A stretch of DNA of 64,000 bases from Flavobacterium bizetiae (GCF_902804475.1 NZ_CADCSU010000087.1:140436-204435), one strand, 5' to 3'; shown: positions 1 to 9,314, counted from the first letter of the stretch. Numbers and translations are program-made. The notes: generated by a model from the letters alone, not told the origin.

Positions 1-157
1 AGTTTTGTTCTGTGTTAGCGCCAAAACCGAAAAATCTGTTGGCAATAAATAAAAATAAACTTCCCAGTAAAAAAAGCACAAAATGAAAGTATAGAATCTT
101 CTTTTGTCTAAGTCTTCTTCTGGCATATTCGTATTGTTCGTGCACTTCTTTTTCCAT
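1..157 (-). CDS. 2TM domain-containing protein, N-terminal part (runs off window)
   Basis: Reading the minus strand from the ATG at 155-157 gives an open frame to the window edge. It starts with a charged stretch (MEKEVHEQYEYARRRLRQKK) followed by a hydrophobic segment rich in F and L. A short charged helix with a Y-x-x-A-R-R motif before a membrane hairpin is typical of the 2TM domain family common in Flavobacteriia, found as small membrane proteins or at the N-terminus of LytTR-type sensor kinases. Only about 52 residues are visible, so the full architecture and function cannot be judged. Confidence 0.7.
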   Translation of the reverse strand, partial: MEKEVHEQYEYARRRLRQKKILYFHFVLFLLGSLFLFIANRFFGFGANTEQN

Positions 158-393
158 AAGATATAAATGAGGTTATAAAGTTAAAATTTATTTTCTAATG
201 ACCGTATTTAGATGCTGGAATATTTCTCCTTAAATGCGCTGAGAGTTTGAAATCCAAAATTTTAAGCAGATTTAATTATTAAATAGGTAAAAAAATATTC
301 GGTTTTTGATATTATCATAAATCGGTTGTGAAGGTATCGAAAATTCATCTGAATTTGTGTAATTTAGTCTATGAATCTAAAAACTAAATAGTT

Positions 394-690
394 ATGTCTT
401 TAAAGAAACAATTTATTAAAACGAAGCCGGTAGTTAAAGTTACATTTTCTATAGATGCTAAAGACGCAAGTTCGGCAGCGGTTGTTGGCGATTTTAACAA
501 CTGGAATGTTGAGGAAGGAACTTTGAGTAAGTTGAAAAATGGCACTTTTAAGGCCACTTACGACTTGGTTAAAGATGCAATTTACGAGTTTAAGTACGTA
601 ATTGACGGAAGTTATGTAAATGATCCTGAAGCAGATTCTTATAAATGGAATGATTTTGCAGGAAGTGAAAATAGTGTGTTAGTAGTATAA
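394..690 (+). CDS. Isoamylase early-set / CBM48 glycogen-binding domain protein
   Basis: A 98-residue single-domain protein. Residues about 15-97 form an AMPK-type glycogen-binding (CBM48, isoamylase N-terminal) beta-sandwich. Visible markers are the V-x-G-x-F-N-x-W motif (VVGDFNNWN), the later YEFKYVIDG strand and the N-D-P-E-A-D segment that binds alpha-glucan in this family. No enzymatic domain is attached and there is no signal peptide, so it should be cytoplasmic. It is a stand-alone transcription unit ending in a bidirectional hairpin shared with thyA. The role in glycogen metabolism is inferred from the domain only. Confidence 0.85.
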   Translation: MSLKKQFIKTKPVVKVTFSIDAKDASSAAVVGDFNNWNVEEGTLSKLKNGTFKATYDLVKDAIYEFKYVIDGSYVNDPEADSYKWNDFAGSENSVLVV

Positions 691-701
691 AAAGACAGTA
701 T

Positions 702-737
702 AAAAAAATCCGCTTAAATTTTTAAGCGGATTTTTTT
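702..737. terminator. Bidirectional intrinsic terminator
   Basis: The arms ATCCGCTTAA and TTAAGCGGAT are flanked by an A-run on the left and a T-run on the right. The hairpin lies between convergent stop codons (690 on plus, 743 on minus), so it can end both units. Confidence 0.9.
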
Positions 738-742
738 ATAAT

Positions 743-1594
743 TTATACAGCAACACTTCCTTTTATTCCCGCATGCGGTTCGTAATCTACAAGTGTAAAG
801 TCATTATAATCAAAATCAAAAATGTTTTTAATCTCTGGGTTTAAGATCATTTTTGGTAATGGTTTTGGCTCACGTGTTAATTGCAATTCTAATTGCTCGA
901 AGTGATTGTTGTAAATGTGCGCATCTCCAAACGTATGGATGAATTCGCCATATTCTAAATCACAAACCTGTGCAATCATCATCGTTAATAACGCGTAAGA
1001 TGCAATATTAAAAGGTACTCCTAAAAAGATATCAGCACTTCGCTGGTACAACTGGCAGGATAATTTTCCTTTTGTTTCTCCTTTTTCAGGATCAGGACTA
1101 CTTACATAAAACTGAAAAAAGGCATGGCAAGGAGGTAAGGCTGCTTTATTATTTGCAACATTTTCTTCAAATGACTTTTTTGTATCCGGCAATACTGAAG
1201 GATTCCAAGCCGAAACTAACATTCTTCGGCTATTTGGATTTGTTTTTAGTTCTGTAATTAATTCAGAAATCTGATCAATTTCTTCGCTATTCCAATTACG
1301 CCATTGATGTCCGTAAACAGGACCTAAATCTCCATTAGAATCTGCCCAGGCATCCCAGATTTTTACTCCGTTTTCCTGAAGATATTTTATATTCGTATCA
1401 CCTTTTAAGAACCAAAGCAGTTCATAAATGATCGATTTTAAGTGTAATTTTTTGGTTGTAACCATTGGGAAACCTTCACTTAAATCAAAACGCATCTGGT
1501 AACCAAAAACACTTTTGGTTCCTGTTCCTGTTCTGTCTCCTTTTTGATTACCGTTTTCTAAAACGTGTTTTACCAAGTCTAAATATTGTTTCAT
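743..1594 (-). CDS. thyA: Thymidylate synthase
   Basis: Converts dUMP plus methylene-THF to dTMP plus DHF in the cytoplasm. The protein is 283 residues, slightly longer than E. coli ThyA (264). Family markers are clear: Arg21 in DRTGTGT, the WFLKGDTN segment, [11 protein letters not shown], the catalytic loop [12 protein letters not shown] with nucleophile Cys156, and [18 protein letters not shown]. The extra length includes an insertion just before the catalytic Cys (about residues 138-152). It follows the DUF151 gene on the same strand with a 75-bp gap full of inverted repeats. No folA is adjacent in this window. Confidence 0.97.
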   Translation of the reverse strand: MKQYLDLVKHVLENGNQKGDRTGTGTKSVFGYQMRFDLSEGFPMVTTKKLHLKSIIYELLWFLKGDTNIKYLQENGVKIWDAWADSNGDLGPVYGHQWRNWNSEEIDQISELITELKTNPNSRRMLVSAWNPSVLPDTKKSFEENVANNKAALPPCHAFFQFYVSSPDPEKGETKGKLSCQLYQRSADIFLGVPFNIASYALLTMMIAQVCDLEYGEFIHTFGDAHIYNNHFEQLELQLTREPKPLPKMILNPEIKNIFDFDYNDFTLVDYEPHAGIKGSVAV

Positions 1595-1597
1595 TTT

Positions 1598-1665
1598 TTG
1601 TTTATTCGGTTATTCGTTCAATTGTTTAATCGATTTAACGAATAAACAAACCAACGATTAAACAA
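1598..1665. repeat. Double inverted repeat between DUF151 gene and thyA
   Basis: TTGTTTATTCG (1598-1608) and TTGTTTAATCG (1622-1632) are direct near-repeats. Their complements CGAATAAACAA (1639-1649) and CGATTAAACAA (1655-1665) follow, so nested or interleaved hairpins can form. Confidence 0.6.
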
Positions 1666-1669
1666 TGAT

Positions 1670-2293
1670 TTATCTTTTAGAGATTTCGTCTCTGATTTTT
1701 GCGGCTTTTTCATAGTCTTCCTGCGAAACAGCCTGATCTAAAAGTTCATTTAATTCCTGTAAACTATGTTTTGCGTAAACATCTCCGGATTGATTGCTTT
1801 CTTCTTCATGGCCAAAAGTTTCCGGATTAGAAAGTACATCATCAATTTCCTGAGAACCCTGATCAGTTTCTGCAGTATTCGATTTTAAATAGATACCAGC
1901 TTTGTCTAAAATATTTTTATAAGTAAAAATCGGAGCGTTGAAACGTAAAGCCAATGCAATTGCATCAGATGTTCTGGCGTCGATAATTTCTTCGATTTTA
2001 TCTCTTTCGCAAATTAAGCTCGAATAAAAAACGCCATCTACAAGTTTGTGAATAATGACTTGTTTTACGACAATATCGAATCTCTCAGCGAAGTTTTTGA
2101 ATAAATCGTGCGTTAATGGGCGAGGAGGTTTTATTTCTTTTTCTAAGGCAATAGCAATTGACTGGGCTTCAAAAGCGCCAATAACTATTGGTAATTTTCG
2201 TTCGCCATCAACTTCGTTCAAAATTAAGGCATAAGCGCCATTTTGAGTTTGACTGTATGAAATTCCTTTTATGGATAATTTTACTAGACTCAT
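1670..2293 (-). CDS. Bifunctional nuclease family protein (DUF151) with UVR motif
   Basis: A 207-residue protein. Residues about 1-140 match the DUF151/bifunctional nuclease family: M-x-x-V-x-L then LPIVIGAFEAQSIA, RPLTHDLF and the DARTSDAIALALR motif typical of the domain. The last 35 residues (LLDQAVSQEDYEKAAKIRDEI) form a UvrB/UvrC-type UVR helical hairpin. This two-part architecture is common in Bacteroidota. Members have been described as having DNase and RNase activity, but the physiological role is not settled. Probably co-transcribed with thyA downstream. Confidence 0.88.
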   Translation of the reverse strand: MSLVKLSIKGISYSQTQNGAYALILNEVDGERKLPIVIGAFEAQSIAIALEKEIKPPRPLTHDLFKNFAERFDIVVKQVIIHKLVDGVFYSSLICERDKIEEIIDARTSDAIALALRFNAPIFTYKNILDKAGIYLKSNTAETDQGSQEIDDVLSNPETFGHEEESNQSGDVYAKHSLQELNELLDQAVSQEDYEKAAKIRDEISKR

Positions 2294-2385
2294 ATATGTG
2301 GGTAAAAAAGGGCAATTATTGCCTCATTTTAAGACTTTTTTTGATTGAAAAATAAAGGTGCAATTTTAATCAAAAAATATGGAAC

Positions 2386-2434
2386 AAAAAAGCCACCTAA
2401 AACAAAGATACGATTATCTTGTTTTTAGGCAGCT
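2386..2434 (-). terminator. Intrinsic terminator of the etf operon
   Basis: On the minus strand an imperfect long stem (AGCTGCCTAAAA...TTTTAGGTGGCT) is followed by a T6 tract. It lies 24 bp after the etfA stop. Confidence 0.75.
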
Positions 2435-2458
2435 ATATTTTTATAGAGAATTTTTAAA

Positions 2459-3427
2459 TTAAGAATGTTGCGCTTTAAAAGCTTTTAATTTCTCAATTAA
2501 TTCAGGAACAATTGTAAAGGCATCTCCAACAATTCCGTAATCAGCAACTTTAAAGAAAGGAGCCTCAGGATCGTTATTGATTACTAATTTTACTTTTGAT
2601 GAGTTAATACCCGCAATATGCTGGATTGCACCAGAGATTCCTATTGCAATATATAAGTTTGTTGCAACTGGTTTTCCTGTTTGTCCAACGTGCTCGCTGT
2701 GAGGTCTCCATCCTAAATCAGAAACAGGTTTAGAACATGCTGTTGCAGCACCTAAAACAGCTGCTAAATCTTCAACTAATCCCCAGTTTTCCGGGCCTTT
2801 TAATCCACGTCCACCAGAAACTACGATATCAGCATCAGCAATAGATACTTTTCCGCTTACTTTTTCTACAGATTCTACTTTTACACCAAAATCATTGTCT
2901 CCAATTGATGGATTAAAATCTTCTTCAGTTGCAGATCCTGCACTTTCGAAAATTCCGTAAGAGTTTTTAGCTAAGCCAAGAACTTTTACATCAGTATTGA
3001 TTTCTGTAATATTGAAAGCTTTGTTTGAGAAAGCATTTCTTTTTACCTGAAAAGGTGAAGTGCTAACCGGTAATCCAACAACATTTGATGCGAAACCGGC
3101 ATTTAAAGCCACGGCAACTAATGAAGAAAGATAGATACTGTCTGTAGTCGAAGAAAGTAAAACTACTTTTGTTCCTTCTTTTTCAGCAGCTTGTTTGATA
3201 ACATCGGCGTAAGCCTTAGCGGTAAAACCAGCTAATTTATCGTTAGTTACTTTTAATACTTTGTCTACTCCGTATTTAGATAATTCGCTTACATCGCTAA
3301 TGTTAACTGTTAAAGCGGTTACGGTTGTACCTAGAGTTTCTGCTACTTTTTTAGCGTAAGAAGCTAATTCAAAAGCAACTTTTTTAAATTTTCCTTCTGC
3401 AGATTCTGCGTATATTAATATTGACAT
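2459..3427 (-). CDS. etfA: Electron transfer flavoprotein subunit alpha
   Basis: 322 residues. Alpha subunit of ETF, the FAD-carrying heterodimer that moves electrons from acyl-CoA dehydrogenases to the quinone pool. The C-terminal FAD domain is intact: VVSGGRGLKGPENW, GAATACSKPVSDLGWRPHSEHVGQTGKPV, then YIAIGISGAIQHIAGI and the INNDPEAPFFKVADYGIVGD segment. It follows etfB on the same strand after a 79-bp gap containing TTTAGATTTTAGATTT-type simple repeats, and ends at an intrinsic terminator. Confidence 0.96.
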   Translation of the reverse strand: MSILIYAESAEGKFKKVAFELASYAKKVAETLGTTVTALTVNISDVSELSKYGVDKVLKVTNDKLAGFTAKAYADVIKQAAEKEGTKVVLLSSTTDSIYLSSLVAVALNAGFASNVVGLPVSTSPFQVKRNAFSNKAFNITEINTDVKVLGLAKNSYGIFESAGSATEEDFNPSIGDNDFGVKVESVEKVSGKVSIADADIVVSGGRGLKGPENWGLVEDLAAVLGAATACSKPVSDLGWRPHSEHVGQTGKPVATNLYIAIGISGAIQHIAGINSSKVKLVINNDPEAPFFKVADYGIVGDAFTIVPELIEKLKAFKAQHS

Positions 3428-3506
3428 AATAATTTTAGATTTTAGATTTTAGATTTCAGATTATTTAAAACTGAACACTTAAAACTGATTACTGAATACT
3501 AGATTA

Positions 3507-4253
3507 CTAGATTACTTTTGCTTCGTTGTGTAATAAATTGATTAACTCATCTAAATTATCAGGAGAAACTAATTTTACTGCTGATTTTGGAGCTGGTTTT
3601 TCAAATTTCACCGCTTTTGTATTTACAGGAGCATCAACCGGCTCAAGAATAGTAAGTGCTTTTGTTCTTGCAGTCATGATACCTCTCATGTTAGGGATAC
3701 GCAAGTCTTTTTCTTCAACAAGACCTTTTTGACCGCCAATGATTAATGGTAAAGTTGTGCTTACAGTTTCTTTTCCACCATCGATTTCACGAACCGCTTT
3801 TACATTGCTTCCATCAACGGTAATAGCTGTACAAGAGTTTAAAAAGTTAGAACCTAAAATTCCTGCAATCATTCCAGGAACCATTCCACCATTATAGTCA
3901 AGAGATTCTTTTCCTGCAATTACAAGATCATAACCTCCGTTTTTAATTACTTCAGCCAATTGTTTTGCAACAAAAAAACCATCAGTTGGGTTAGCATTTA
4001 CGCGAATAGCTTCGTTTGCACCAATTGCTAAAGCTTTACGCAAAGTTGGTTCAGTATCAGGTCCTCCAACATTTACTACAGTTACAGTAGCGCCTTGTTG
4101 TTCCTGAAACCAAATGGCACGTGTCAAACCAAACTCGTCATTAGGATTAATTACATATTGAACACCATTGGTATCGAATTCTGAGTCACCATTGGAGAAG
4201 TTGATTTTTGAAGTAGTATCAGGCACGTGGCTGATGCAAACTAATATTTTCAT
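3507..4253 (-). CDS. etfB: Electron transfer flavoprotein subunit beta
   Basis: 248 residues, starting MKILVCISHVPDT as in bacterial EtfB. The family regions NPNDEFGLTRAIW, the AMP-binding VIAGKESLDYNGGMVPGMIA segment and the PLIIGGQKGLVEEKDLRIPNMRGIMTAR signature are all present. First gene of the etfBA operon. Upstream on the minus strand a TAAATTTG box (4287-4294) matches the Bacteroidota -7 consensus TAnnTTTG. Confidence 0.96.
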   Translation of the reverse strand: MKILVCISHVPDTTSKINFSNGDSEFDTNGVQYVINPNDEFGLTRAIWFQEQQGATVTVVNVGGPDTEPTLRKALAIGANEAIRVNANPTDGFFVAKQLAEVIKNGGYDLVIAGKESLDYNGGMVPGMIAGILGSNFLNSCTAITVDGSNVKAVREIDGGKETVSTTLPLIIGGQKGLVEEKDLRIPNMRGIMTARTKALTILEPVDAPVNTKAVKFEKPAPKSAVKLVSPDNLDELINLLHNEAKVI

Positions 4254-4744
4254 AAGTATATATTTTATATTTATAATATGCTTTTACAAATTTAGAAATT
4301 AAAATCGGAATAAAATACTATGCATGCATAATATTATTTAAAAACTATTACGATTTCGCAGATTCTGAAATTTAGAAGCTGTTTTGCTATGTCTAAAAAT
4401 AAATAATTCATTCATTTCTGTTGATTCTTAGGAATTTTGCAAATCAGGCAATCCGCTCAAGTGTTAAAGTTTAGGCCAAATTATACTAGTTTTCGGATTC
4501 TTACGTTCTAGTGAAAGAATTTGATAAAATAAAAATCAAACAAAAAGAGTTGAGTTTGTATGATAAGCACTTTATGACTGAAATAATCTTAATTATATCG
4601 ATTTCGTAAATGTCACAATAAAATTTAAAAAGTTAAAAGCGCAAGGTATAAGGAAGATCATGTGATTTTAAATCTAATTTATGCTTTTAAGTTATTTAAA
4701 ATATTTATTTTTGCTCTTCAGAAAATTCAACATACAATATAAAT
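4254..4744. other. Divergent intergenic region etfB / pdhB
   Basis: 491 bp with no convincing gene. It holds a minus-strand TAAATTTG -7 box for etfB (4287-4294) and a plus-strand TATTTTTG box at 4706-4713, 31 bp before the pdhB start. A palindromic TATGCATGCATA lies at about 4319-4330. I see no clear -33 TTG at the right distance for either gene. Confidence 0.5.
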
Positions 4745-5722
4745 ATGAGAACAATACAATTTAGAGAGGCCATTTGCGAAGCGATGAGCGAAGAAATGCG
4801 TCACGATGAATCCATATATTTAATGGGCGAAGAAGTTGCAGAATACAACGGAGCATACAAAGCTTCAAAAGGAATGCTTGCTGAGTTTGGCGAAAAAAGA
4901 GTAATCGATACTCCAATTGCTGAGCTTGGTTTTACAGGAATAGCAGTAGGATCAGCTATGAACGGTTGTCGTCCTATTGTAGAGTACATGACTTTCAACT
5001 TCTGTTTAGTAGGTATTGATCAAATTATAAATAATGCTGCTAAAATGCGTCAAATGACAGGTGGACAATTTAATGTGCCTATCGTTTTCCGCGGACCAAC
5101 TGCTTCTGCAGGTCAATTAGGAGCAACTCACTCACAAGCTTTAGAAAACTGGTTTGCAAATACTCCAGGTCTTAAAGTGGTTGTACCATCAACTCCTTAC
5201 GATGCAAAAGGACTTTTAAAAGCTGCGATTCGTGATAATGACCCGGTAATCTTTATGGAGTCTGAGCAAATGTATGGTGACAAAGGTGAAGTGCCAGACG
5301 GAGAATACACAATTCCATTAGGAGTTGCTGATATTAAACGTGAAGGAACAGATGTTACTATCGTTTCTTTTGGTAAAATCATCAAAGAAGCTTTTATCGC
5401 TGCTGACGAATTAGCTAAAGAAGGTATTTCTTGCGAAATTATCGACTTAAGAACAGTTCGCCCGATGGATAAAGACGCGATCTTAAAATCTGTTAAAAAA
5501 ACAAATCGTTTAGTAATTCTTGAAGAGGCTTGGCCATTCGCTAGTATTTCTTCTGAAATTACTTATATCGTTCAAGAGCAAGCTTTCGACTTCCTTGATG
5601 CGCCAATTCAACGTATTACAACAGCAGATACTCCTGCACCGTATTCTCCGGTATTATTAAAAGACTGGTTACCAAATGCAGGTGATGTAGTAAAAGCAGT
5701 TAAAAAAGTGTTATACAAATAA
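4745..5722 (+). CDS. pdhB: Pyruvate dehydrogenase complex E1 component, beta subunit
   Basis: 325 residues, the usual size for a stand-alone E1-beta. It has the transketolase pyrimidine-binding domain (MGEEVAEYNGAYKASKGMLAEFG, RVIDTPIAELGFTGIAVGSA) and the C-terminal transketolase domain (DLRTVRPMDKDAILKSVKKTNRLVILEEAWPFASI). With E1-alpha it decarboxylates pyruvate using TPP and passes acetyl to E2. No alpha, E2 or E3 gene is adjacent. The downstream hairpin at 5743-5783 ends the unit. Confidence 0.95.
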   Translation: MRTIQFREAICEAMSEEMRHDESIYLMGEEVAEYNGAYKASKGMLAEFGEKRVIDTPIAELGFTGIAVGSAMNGCRPIVEYMTFNFCLVGIDQIINNAAKMRQMTGGQFNVPIVFRGPTASAGQLGATHSQALENWFANTPGLKVVVPSTPYDAKGLLKAAIRDNDPVIFMESEQMYGDKGEVPDGEYTIPLGVADIKREGTDVTIVSFGKIIKEAFIAADELAKEGISCEIIDLRTVRPMDKDAILKSVKKTNRLVILEEAWPFASISSEITYIVQEQAFDFLDAPIQRITTADTPAPYSPVLLKDWLPNAGDVVKAVKKVLYK

Positions 5723-5742
5723 TACACATTTAAAATACTCAC

Positions 5743-5783
5743 AAAACTTCATCATTCATAGTTAATTGATGAAGTTTTTTTTT
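5743..5783 (+). terminator. Intrinsic terminator of pdhB
   Basis: AAAACTTCATCA pairs with TGATGAAGTTTT and is followed by a T9 tract. The 3' arm overlaps the upstream-most possible starts of the next gene, which argues for a later start there. Confidence 0.85.
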
Positions 5784-5789
5784 GCCCAG

Positions 5790-8294
5790 ATGATGAAAAG
5801 AATAATTTTACTCAGCCTATTTTTTGTATTCGCATTTGCGACGATTGCTACTGCACAAACTAAAGTGAGCGGAATTGTTTTGGACAAGTCTAATCAGCCA
5901 ATACCTTTTGCCAATGTTGTTTTTAAAGGTTCAAATACCGGAATTGTTTCTAACGAAGACGGTCGTTTTTATCTCGAATCGCCAACAACTTACACTGCTT
6001 TATTGGTAAGTTCTGCAGGATTCTCAGATAGAGAAGTTTCATTAGACAAAGCGGTAAATTATGATTTTAAAATAGTTTTAAGCGAAGCTGAGGCATTAAA
6101 TGAAGTAGTAATTTTTACCGGAAAAACATCTAAAAAAAATAACCCGGCATTAGACATATTGAGAAAAATTTGGGAGCGAAAACGTAAAAACGGTTTGTAC
6201 CAATTCAATCAATACCAAATGCAAAAGTACGAGAAGGTTGAGTTTGATATGAACACAATCGATAGTGCTTTTATGAAAAACAAACTCTTTAAAGGAATGG
6301 AGTTTGTCTTTAAACATGTTGACACATCTGATGTTACGGGAAAAACCTACCTTCCAATTTTTATCAACGAATCAGTTTATGATGTTTACGGAGATAACAA
6401 ATTAAAGAAAGTAAAAGAGAACATTACAGGAAATAAAATGTCAGGTTTTAATGGAAACCAACAAATTCTTTCATTTGTAAAAGACCTTTATTCAGATTAC
6501 AATATCTACGACAATCACCTTAAGTTTTTCGATAAAAGTTTTACAAGTCCGCTTTCAAGAACCGGAATTGACGTTTATAACTATGTTTTAAAAGACAGTG
6601 CTTTTATTGATAAAAAATGGTGTTATAACATTGTTTTCTATCCAAGACGTAAAAACGAGTTAACCTTCAAAGGAGACTTTTGGGTAAACGATTCTACTTT
6701 TGCGATCAAGAAAATTAATATGGGTGTTACCAAAAGTGCCAATATTAACTGGGTAAAAGATATTTATATCGAGCAGGAATTCGAGGTAGAAAACGATTCT
6801 GTTTTTCTGTTAACCCGCGACTACATGATGTCGGATTTTGCTTTAAATAAAAAAGAAAAATCAAAAGGTGTTTACGGAAAACGAACAACGCTCTATCGTA
6901 ATCATAAATTTAATATCCAGAAACCAGAGAAGTTTTATAAAGAAGAAGTCAATTACATAGACAATGCTGTTTATGAACGACCGCCTGAATTTTGGGAAGA
7001 AAATCGTTTCGAGAAATTAAATAAAGACGAAGCCGGTATTTACAAAATGCTGGATACGCTGCAAACCGTCAAGCGATTTAAGCAATTATATAGTCTTGTA
7101 TCGATCTTGGGTAGTGGTTATGTTGAGTTTAAAAACTTCGATTTTGGGCCTATATTCTCAACTTTCGGTTATAATGAAGTCGAAGGATTAAGACTTAGAG
7201 CAGGAGGAAGAACCTATTTCGGTCCAAACGATCCATGGCGTATACAAGCTTATACCGCATACGGTTTTGATGATAATAAATTCAAATACGGAGTTTCAGG
7301 AAAATGGATGCTTGACAAGAAAAAGCGAATCATTATTTCCGGAGGAAACAGGCGTGACATCGAGCAAATTGGTGCCAGCTTAACCACAACAAATGATATT
7401 TTAGGACGAAGTTTCGCGTCATCAGCCTTATTTACAACAGGAAGCAACGGAAAACTAACCAATATTAATCTGAGCAACGTTTCGATCGAAATGGAACCCT
7501 TAAAGAACTTTGTTGTTCAGGCAGGTGTTTCCTACAGGACATTAGAATCTGCTTCGCCAACCTTTAGTCTCGATTATTATACAACGCTTCCAACCGACGC
7601 AAATCCTGCCGGAGTAATACAAAGCGCAGTAAAACAATTCGAAGCCAATGTTCAGTTTGAGCTTATGCCAAATCGTAAAACTATTGGTTTTGGTGTAGAG
7701 CGTAGTCTTGTAGACAGCCCGTTTAGCCATTTCTTTGTTAACTTCAGTTACGGACTAAAAGGAGTGATGCAAAGTGATTTCGCTTACGAAAAAATACAAT
7801 TATTCTACAAACAACCTATTATAATTGGACCATTAGGAAGATCAAACATCATCCTTGAAACCGGAAAAACCTTTGGTACAATTCCGTTAGGATTAATGAG
7901 TGTTATTCCTGGAAACCAGACTTATTTTACAATCGAAAATACGTTTAGTAACCTGAATTTCTACGAATTTATTACAGATCAGTATACCACTTTACAATGG
8001 AATCATGATTTTGGAGGAAGATTATTTGCCAGAATTCCATTTATGAGAAAACTAAACTGGAGAGAATTTGTTGGAGTAAAAGGAGTTTACGGAACAATTT
8101 CAGATGCAAACAGAGCGATCAATGCTTCGGGATTACCGTATAATGCGCCAGAAAATGTATATTGGGAATACAACGCCGGGATAGGAAATATCTTCAAAGT
8201 ATTCCGTATCGATTTCTCCTGGAGAGGAAGTTATTTAAACACTCCAGATGCTAATAAATTTGCAGTAAAAGGATCTTTCGGATTCTATTTTTAA
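5790..8294 (+). CDS. DUF5686 outer-membrane family protein with carboxypeptidase-regulatory-like domain
   Basis: The frame is open from a TTG at 5766, but those first codons are the 3' arm and T-tract of the pdhB terminator. I prefer the ATG at 5790 (or the one directly after), which gives MMKRIILLSLFFVFAFATIATAQ, a standard signal peptide cleaved after TAQ. Then comes a CarboxypepD_reg-like beta domain (KVSGIVLDKSNQPIPFANVVFKG...GIVSNEDGRFYL), a charged linker (NPALDILRKIWERKRKNG) typical of DUF5686 proteins, and a long C-terminal region with alternating beta strands ending in GSFGFYF, as in outer-membrane barrels. Function is unknown; surface localisation is likely. Confidence 0.88.
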   Translation: MMKRIILLSLFFVFAFATIATAQTKVSGIVLDKSNQPIPFANVVFKGSNTGIVSNEDGRFYLESPTTYTALLVSSAGFSDREVSLDKAVNYDFKIVLSEAEALNEVVIFTGKTSKKNNPALDILRKIWERKRKNGLYQFNQYQMQKYEKVEFDMNTIDSAFMKNKLFKGMEFVFKHVDTSDVTGKTYLPIFINESVYDVYGDNKLKKVKENITGNKMSGFNGNQQILSFVKDLYSDYNIYDNHLKFFDKSFTSPLSRTGIDVYNYVLKDSAFIDKKWCYNIVFYPRRKNELTFKGDFWVNDSTFAIKKINMGVTKSANINWVKDIYIEQEFEVENDSVFLLTRDYMMSDFALNKKEKSKGVYGKRTTLYRNHKFNIQKPEKFYKEEVNYIDNAVYERPPEFWEENRFEKLNKDEAGIYKMLDTLQTVKRFKQLYSLVSILGSGYVEFKNFDFGPIFSTFGYNEVEGLRLRAGGRTYFGPNDPWRIQAYTAYGFDDNKFKYGVSGKWMLDKKKRIIISGGNRRDIEQIGASLTTTNDILGRSFASSALFTTGSNGKLTNINLSNVSIEMEPLKNFVVQAGVSYRTLESASPTFSLDYYTTLPTDANPAGVIQSAVKQFEANVQFELMPNRKTIGFGVERSLVDSPFSHFFVNFSYGLKGVMQSDFAYEKIQLFYKQPIIIGPLGRSNIILETGKTFGTIPLGLMSVIPGNQTYFTIENTFSNLNFYEFITDQYTTLQWNHDFGGRLFARIPFMRKLNWREFVGVKGVYGTISDANRAINASGLPYNAPENVYWEYNAGIGNIFKVFRIDFSWRGSYLNTPDANKFAVKGSFGFYF

Positions 8295-8308
8295 GATAAT
8301 TAGAGTGA

Positions 8309-8505
8309 AATAATCTCGCAAAGACGCCAAGTCGCTAAGTTTTTATTACTAGCAACTTGGCGTTTTTTATTTTTTAAACTTGGATTGTTTTATGCTGATT
8401 CTACAGATTTAAGCAGATTCAAAAAAAAAATCAGCGTTGATCGGTTTAAATCTGCAAAATCAACATGCAAAAAACTTAGCGTCTCTGCGTCTTTGCGAGA
8501 TTATT
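8309..8505. repeat. Intergenic inverted repeat with ~35-bp arms (CTCGCAAAGACGC family)
   Basis: The left arm 8309-8343 (begins AATAATCTCGCAAAGACGC) and the right arm 8471-8505 (ends TCTTTGCGAGATTATT) are near-complementary over about 35 bp. The enclosed DNA holds a second inverted pair (CAGATTTAA / TTAAATCTG). An open frame across 8385-8594 lies wholly inside repeats and shows no protein features, so I do not call it a gene. Confidence 0.75.
8324..8375 (+). terminator. Intrinsic terminator after the DUF5686 gene
   Basis: ACGCCAAGT (8324-8332) pairs with ACTTGGCGT (8355-8363) and is followed by a T-rich tract. Confidence 0.65.
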
Positions 8506-8518
8506 TTTTAATTTTAGG

Positions 8519-8592
8519 AGCTATTCCCGCTATCCGTTCCAATCTTTTGTGCCGAACCCCGGCACAAAAGGATTTCCACTTCTATCGGGGCT
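8519..8592. repeat. Palindromic interspersed repeat (AGCCCCGAT...GGAAATCC family), copy 1
   Basis: The inner stem TTTTGTGCC / GGCACAAAA is enclosed by divergent outer arms ending in ATCGGGGCT. A second member with the shared tail GGATTTCCACTT.AATCGGGGCT lies at about 53616-53706. Confidence 0.7.
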
Positions 8593-8604
8593 AAAAATCA
8601 CGTC

Positions 8605-9204
8605 ATGAAAGAAGCTATCGATTTTCTATCCACAAAAAATCCTGTATTTCAGGAAATCATCGACAAATACGGATTACCGCCAATCCCCAAACGTCCGCAA
8701 GGTTTTGAAACATTGGTGTTGTTAATTCTCGAACAACAAGTTTCTATAGATTCGGCGAAAGCCACCTTCTTAAAAATAAAAGCTTACACAACTTGCAATC
8801 CTGAAACAATGGCTATGTTGTCAGATGAAGAGTTTCGTGTTTTAGGTGTAAGCCGCCAAAAAACAAAATACATCAAAATATTAGCCGATGCCGTTTTAAA
8901 CAAAGAATTAGATATAGAAAGTTTAGCTGTAAAATCAGCAAAACAAGTTCGGGAAGAACTCATTAAACTAAAAGGAATTGGAAATTGGACTATTGATATT
9001 TACTTAATGTTTTGTCTTCAGGAGCCGGATTTAATTCCGTTAGGCGATATTGCAGTCGTTAATACTATCAAAGAATTATTGAATATTCACGACAAAAACG
9101 AAATGGAAATTCATGCTCAGCAATGGAGTCCGTATCGATCTTATGCGACATATTTGCTGTGGCATTATTACTTAAATAAGCGAAACAGGAAAATTACATA
9201 TTAA
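8605..9204 (+). CDS. DNA-3-methyladenine glycosylase family protein (AlkA-like, HhH-GPD)
   Basis: 199 residues, a compact HhH-GPD base-excision glycosylase. The helix-hairpin-helix is LIKLKGIGNWTIDIYLM (about residues 123-139) and the catalytic Asp is in PLGDIAVV. The LILEQQVS segment matches the AlkA substrate-pocket helix. There is no Fe-S cluster motif, so it is not Nth/MutY. Expected to remove alkylated purines. It stands alone, with its start 13 bp after an interspersed repeat. Confidence 0.88.
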   Translation: MKEAIDFLSTKNPVFQEIIDKYGLPPIPKRPQGFETLVLLILEQQVSIDSAKATFLKIKAYTTCNPETMAMLSDEEFRVLGVSRQKTKYIKILADAVLNKELDIESLAVKSAKQVREELIKLKGIGNWTIDIYLMFCLQEPDLIPLGDIAVVNTIKELLNIHDKNEMEIHAQQWSPYRSYATYLLWHYYLNKRNRKITY

Positions 9205-9251
9205 CTGTCTGTTATTTAAAAGAAAAGTAGGCATATTAATGAAGTTTTTTA

Positions 9252-9281
9252 TTGTAAAAAAGGATTGTTTAGTTACTTTTG
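9252..9281 (+). promoter_or_regulatory. Promoter of ppa (TTG-N19-TACTTTTG)
   Basis: A -33 TTG at 9252-9254 and a perfect Bacteroidota -7 box TACTTTTG at 9274-9281 with 19-bp spacing, ending 33 bp before the ppa start codon. Confidence 0.7.
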
Positions 9282-9314
9282 CAATCGAAATTATAGAAAA
9301 AATAAAAAACGAAA

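Noticed and set aside
5766..5789. Start of the DUF5686 gene at TTG 5766 or ATG 5769
   Set aside because: These bases are the 3' arm and T-tract of the pdhB terminator; a proper signal peptide begins at 5790 or 5793.
8385..8594. Open frame of 69 codons between the DUF5686 and AlkA-like genes
   Set aside because: It lies entirely within two intergenic repeats and its translation has no protein-like features.
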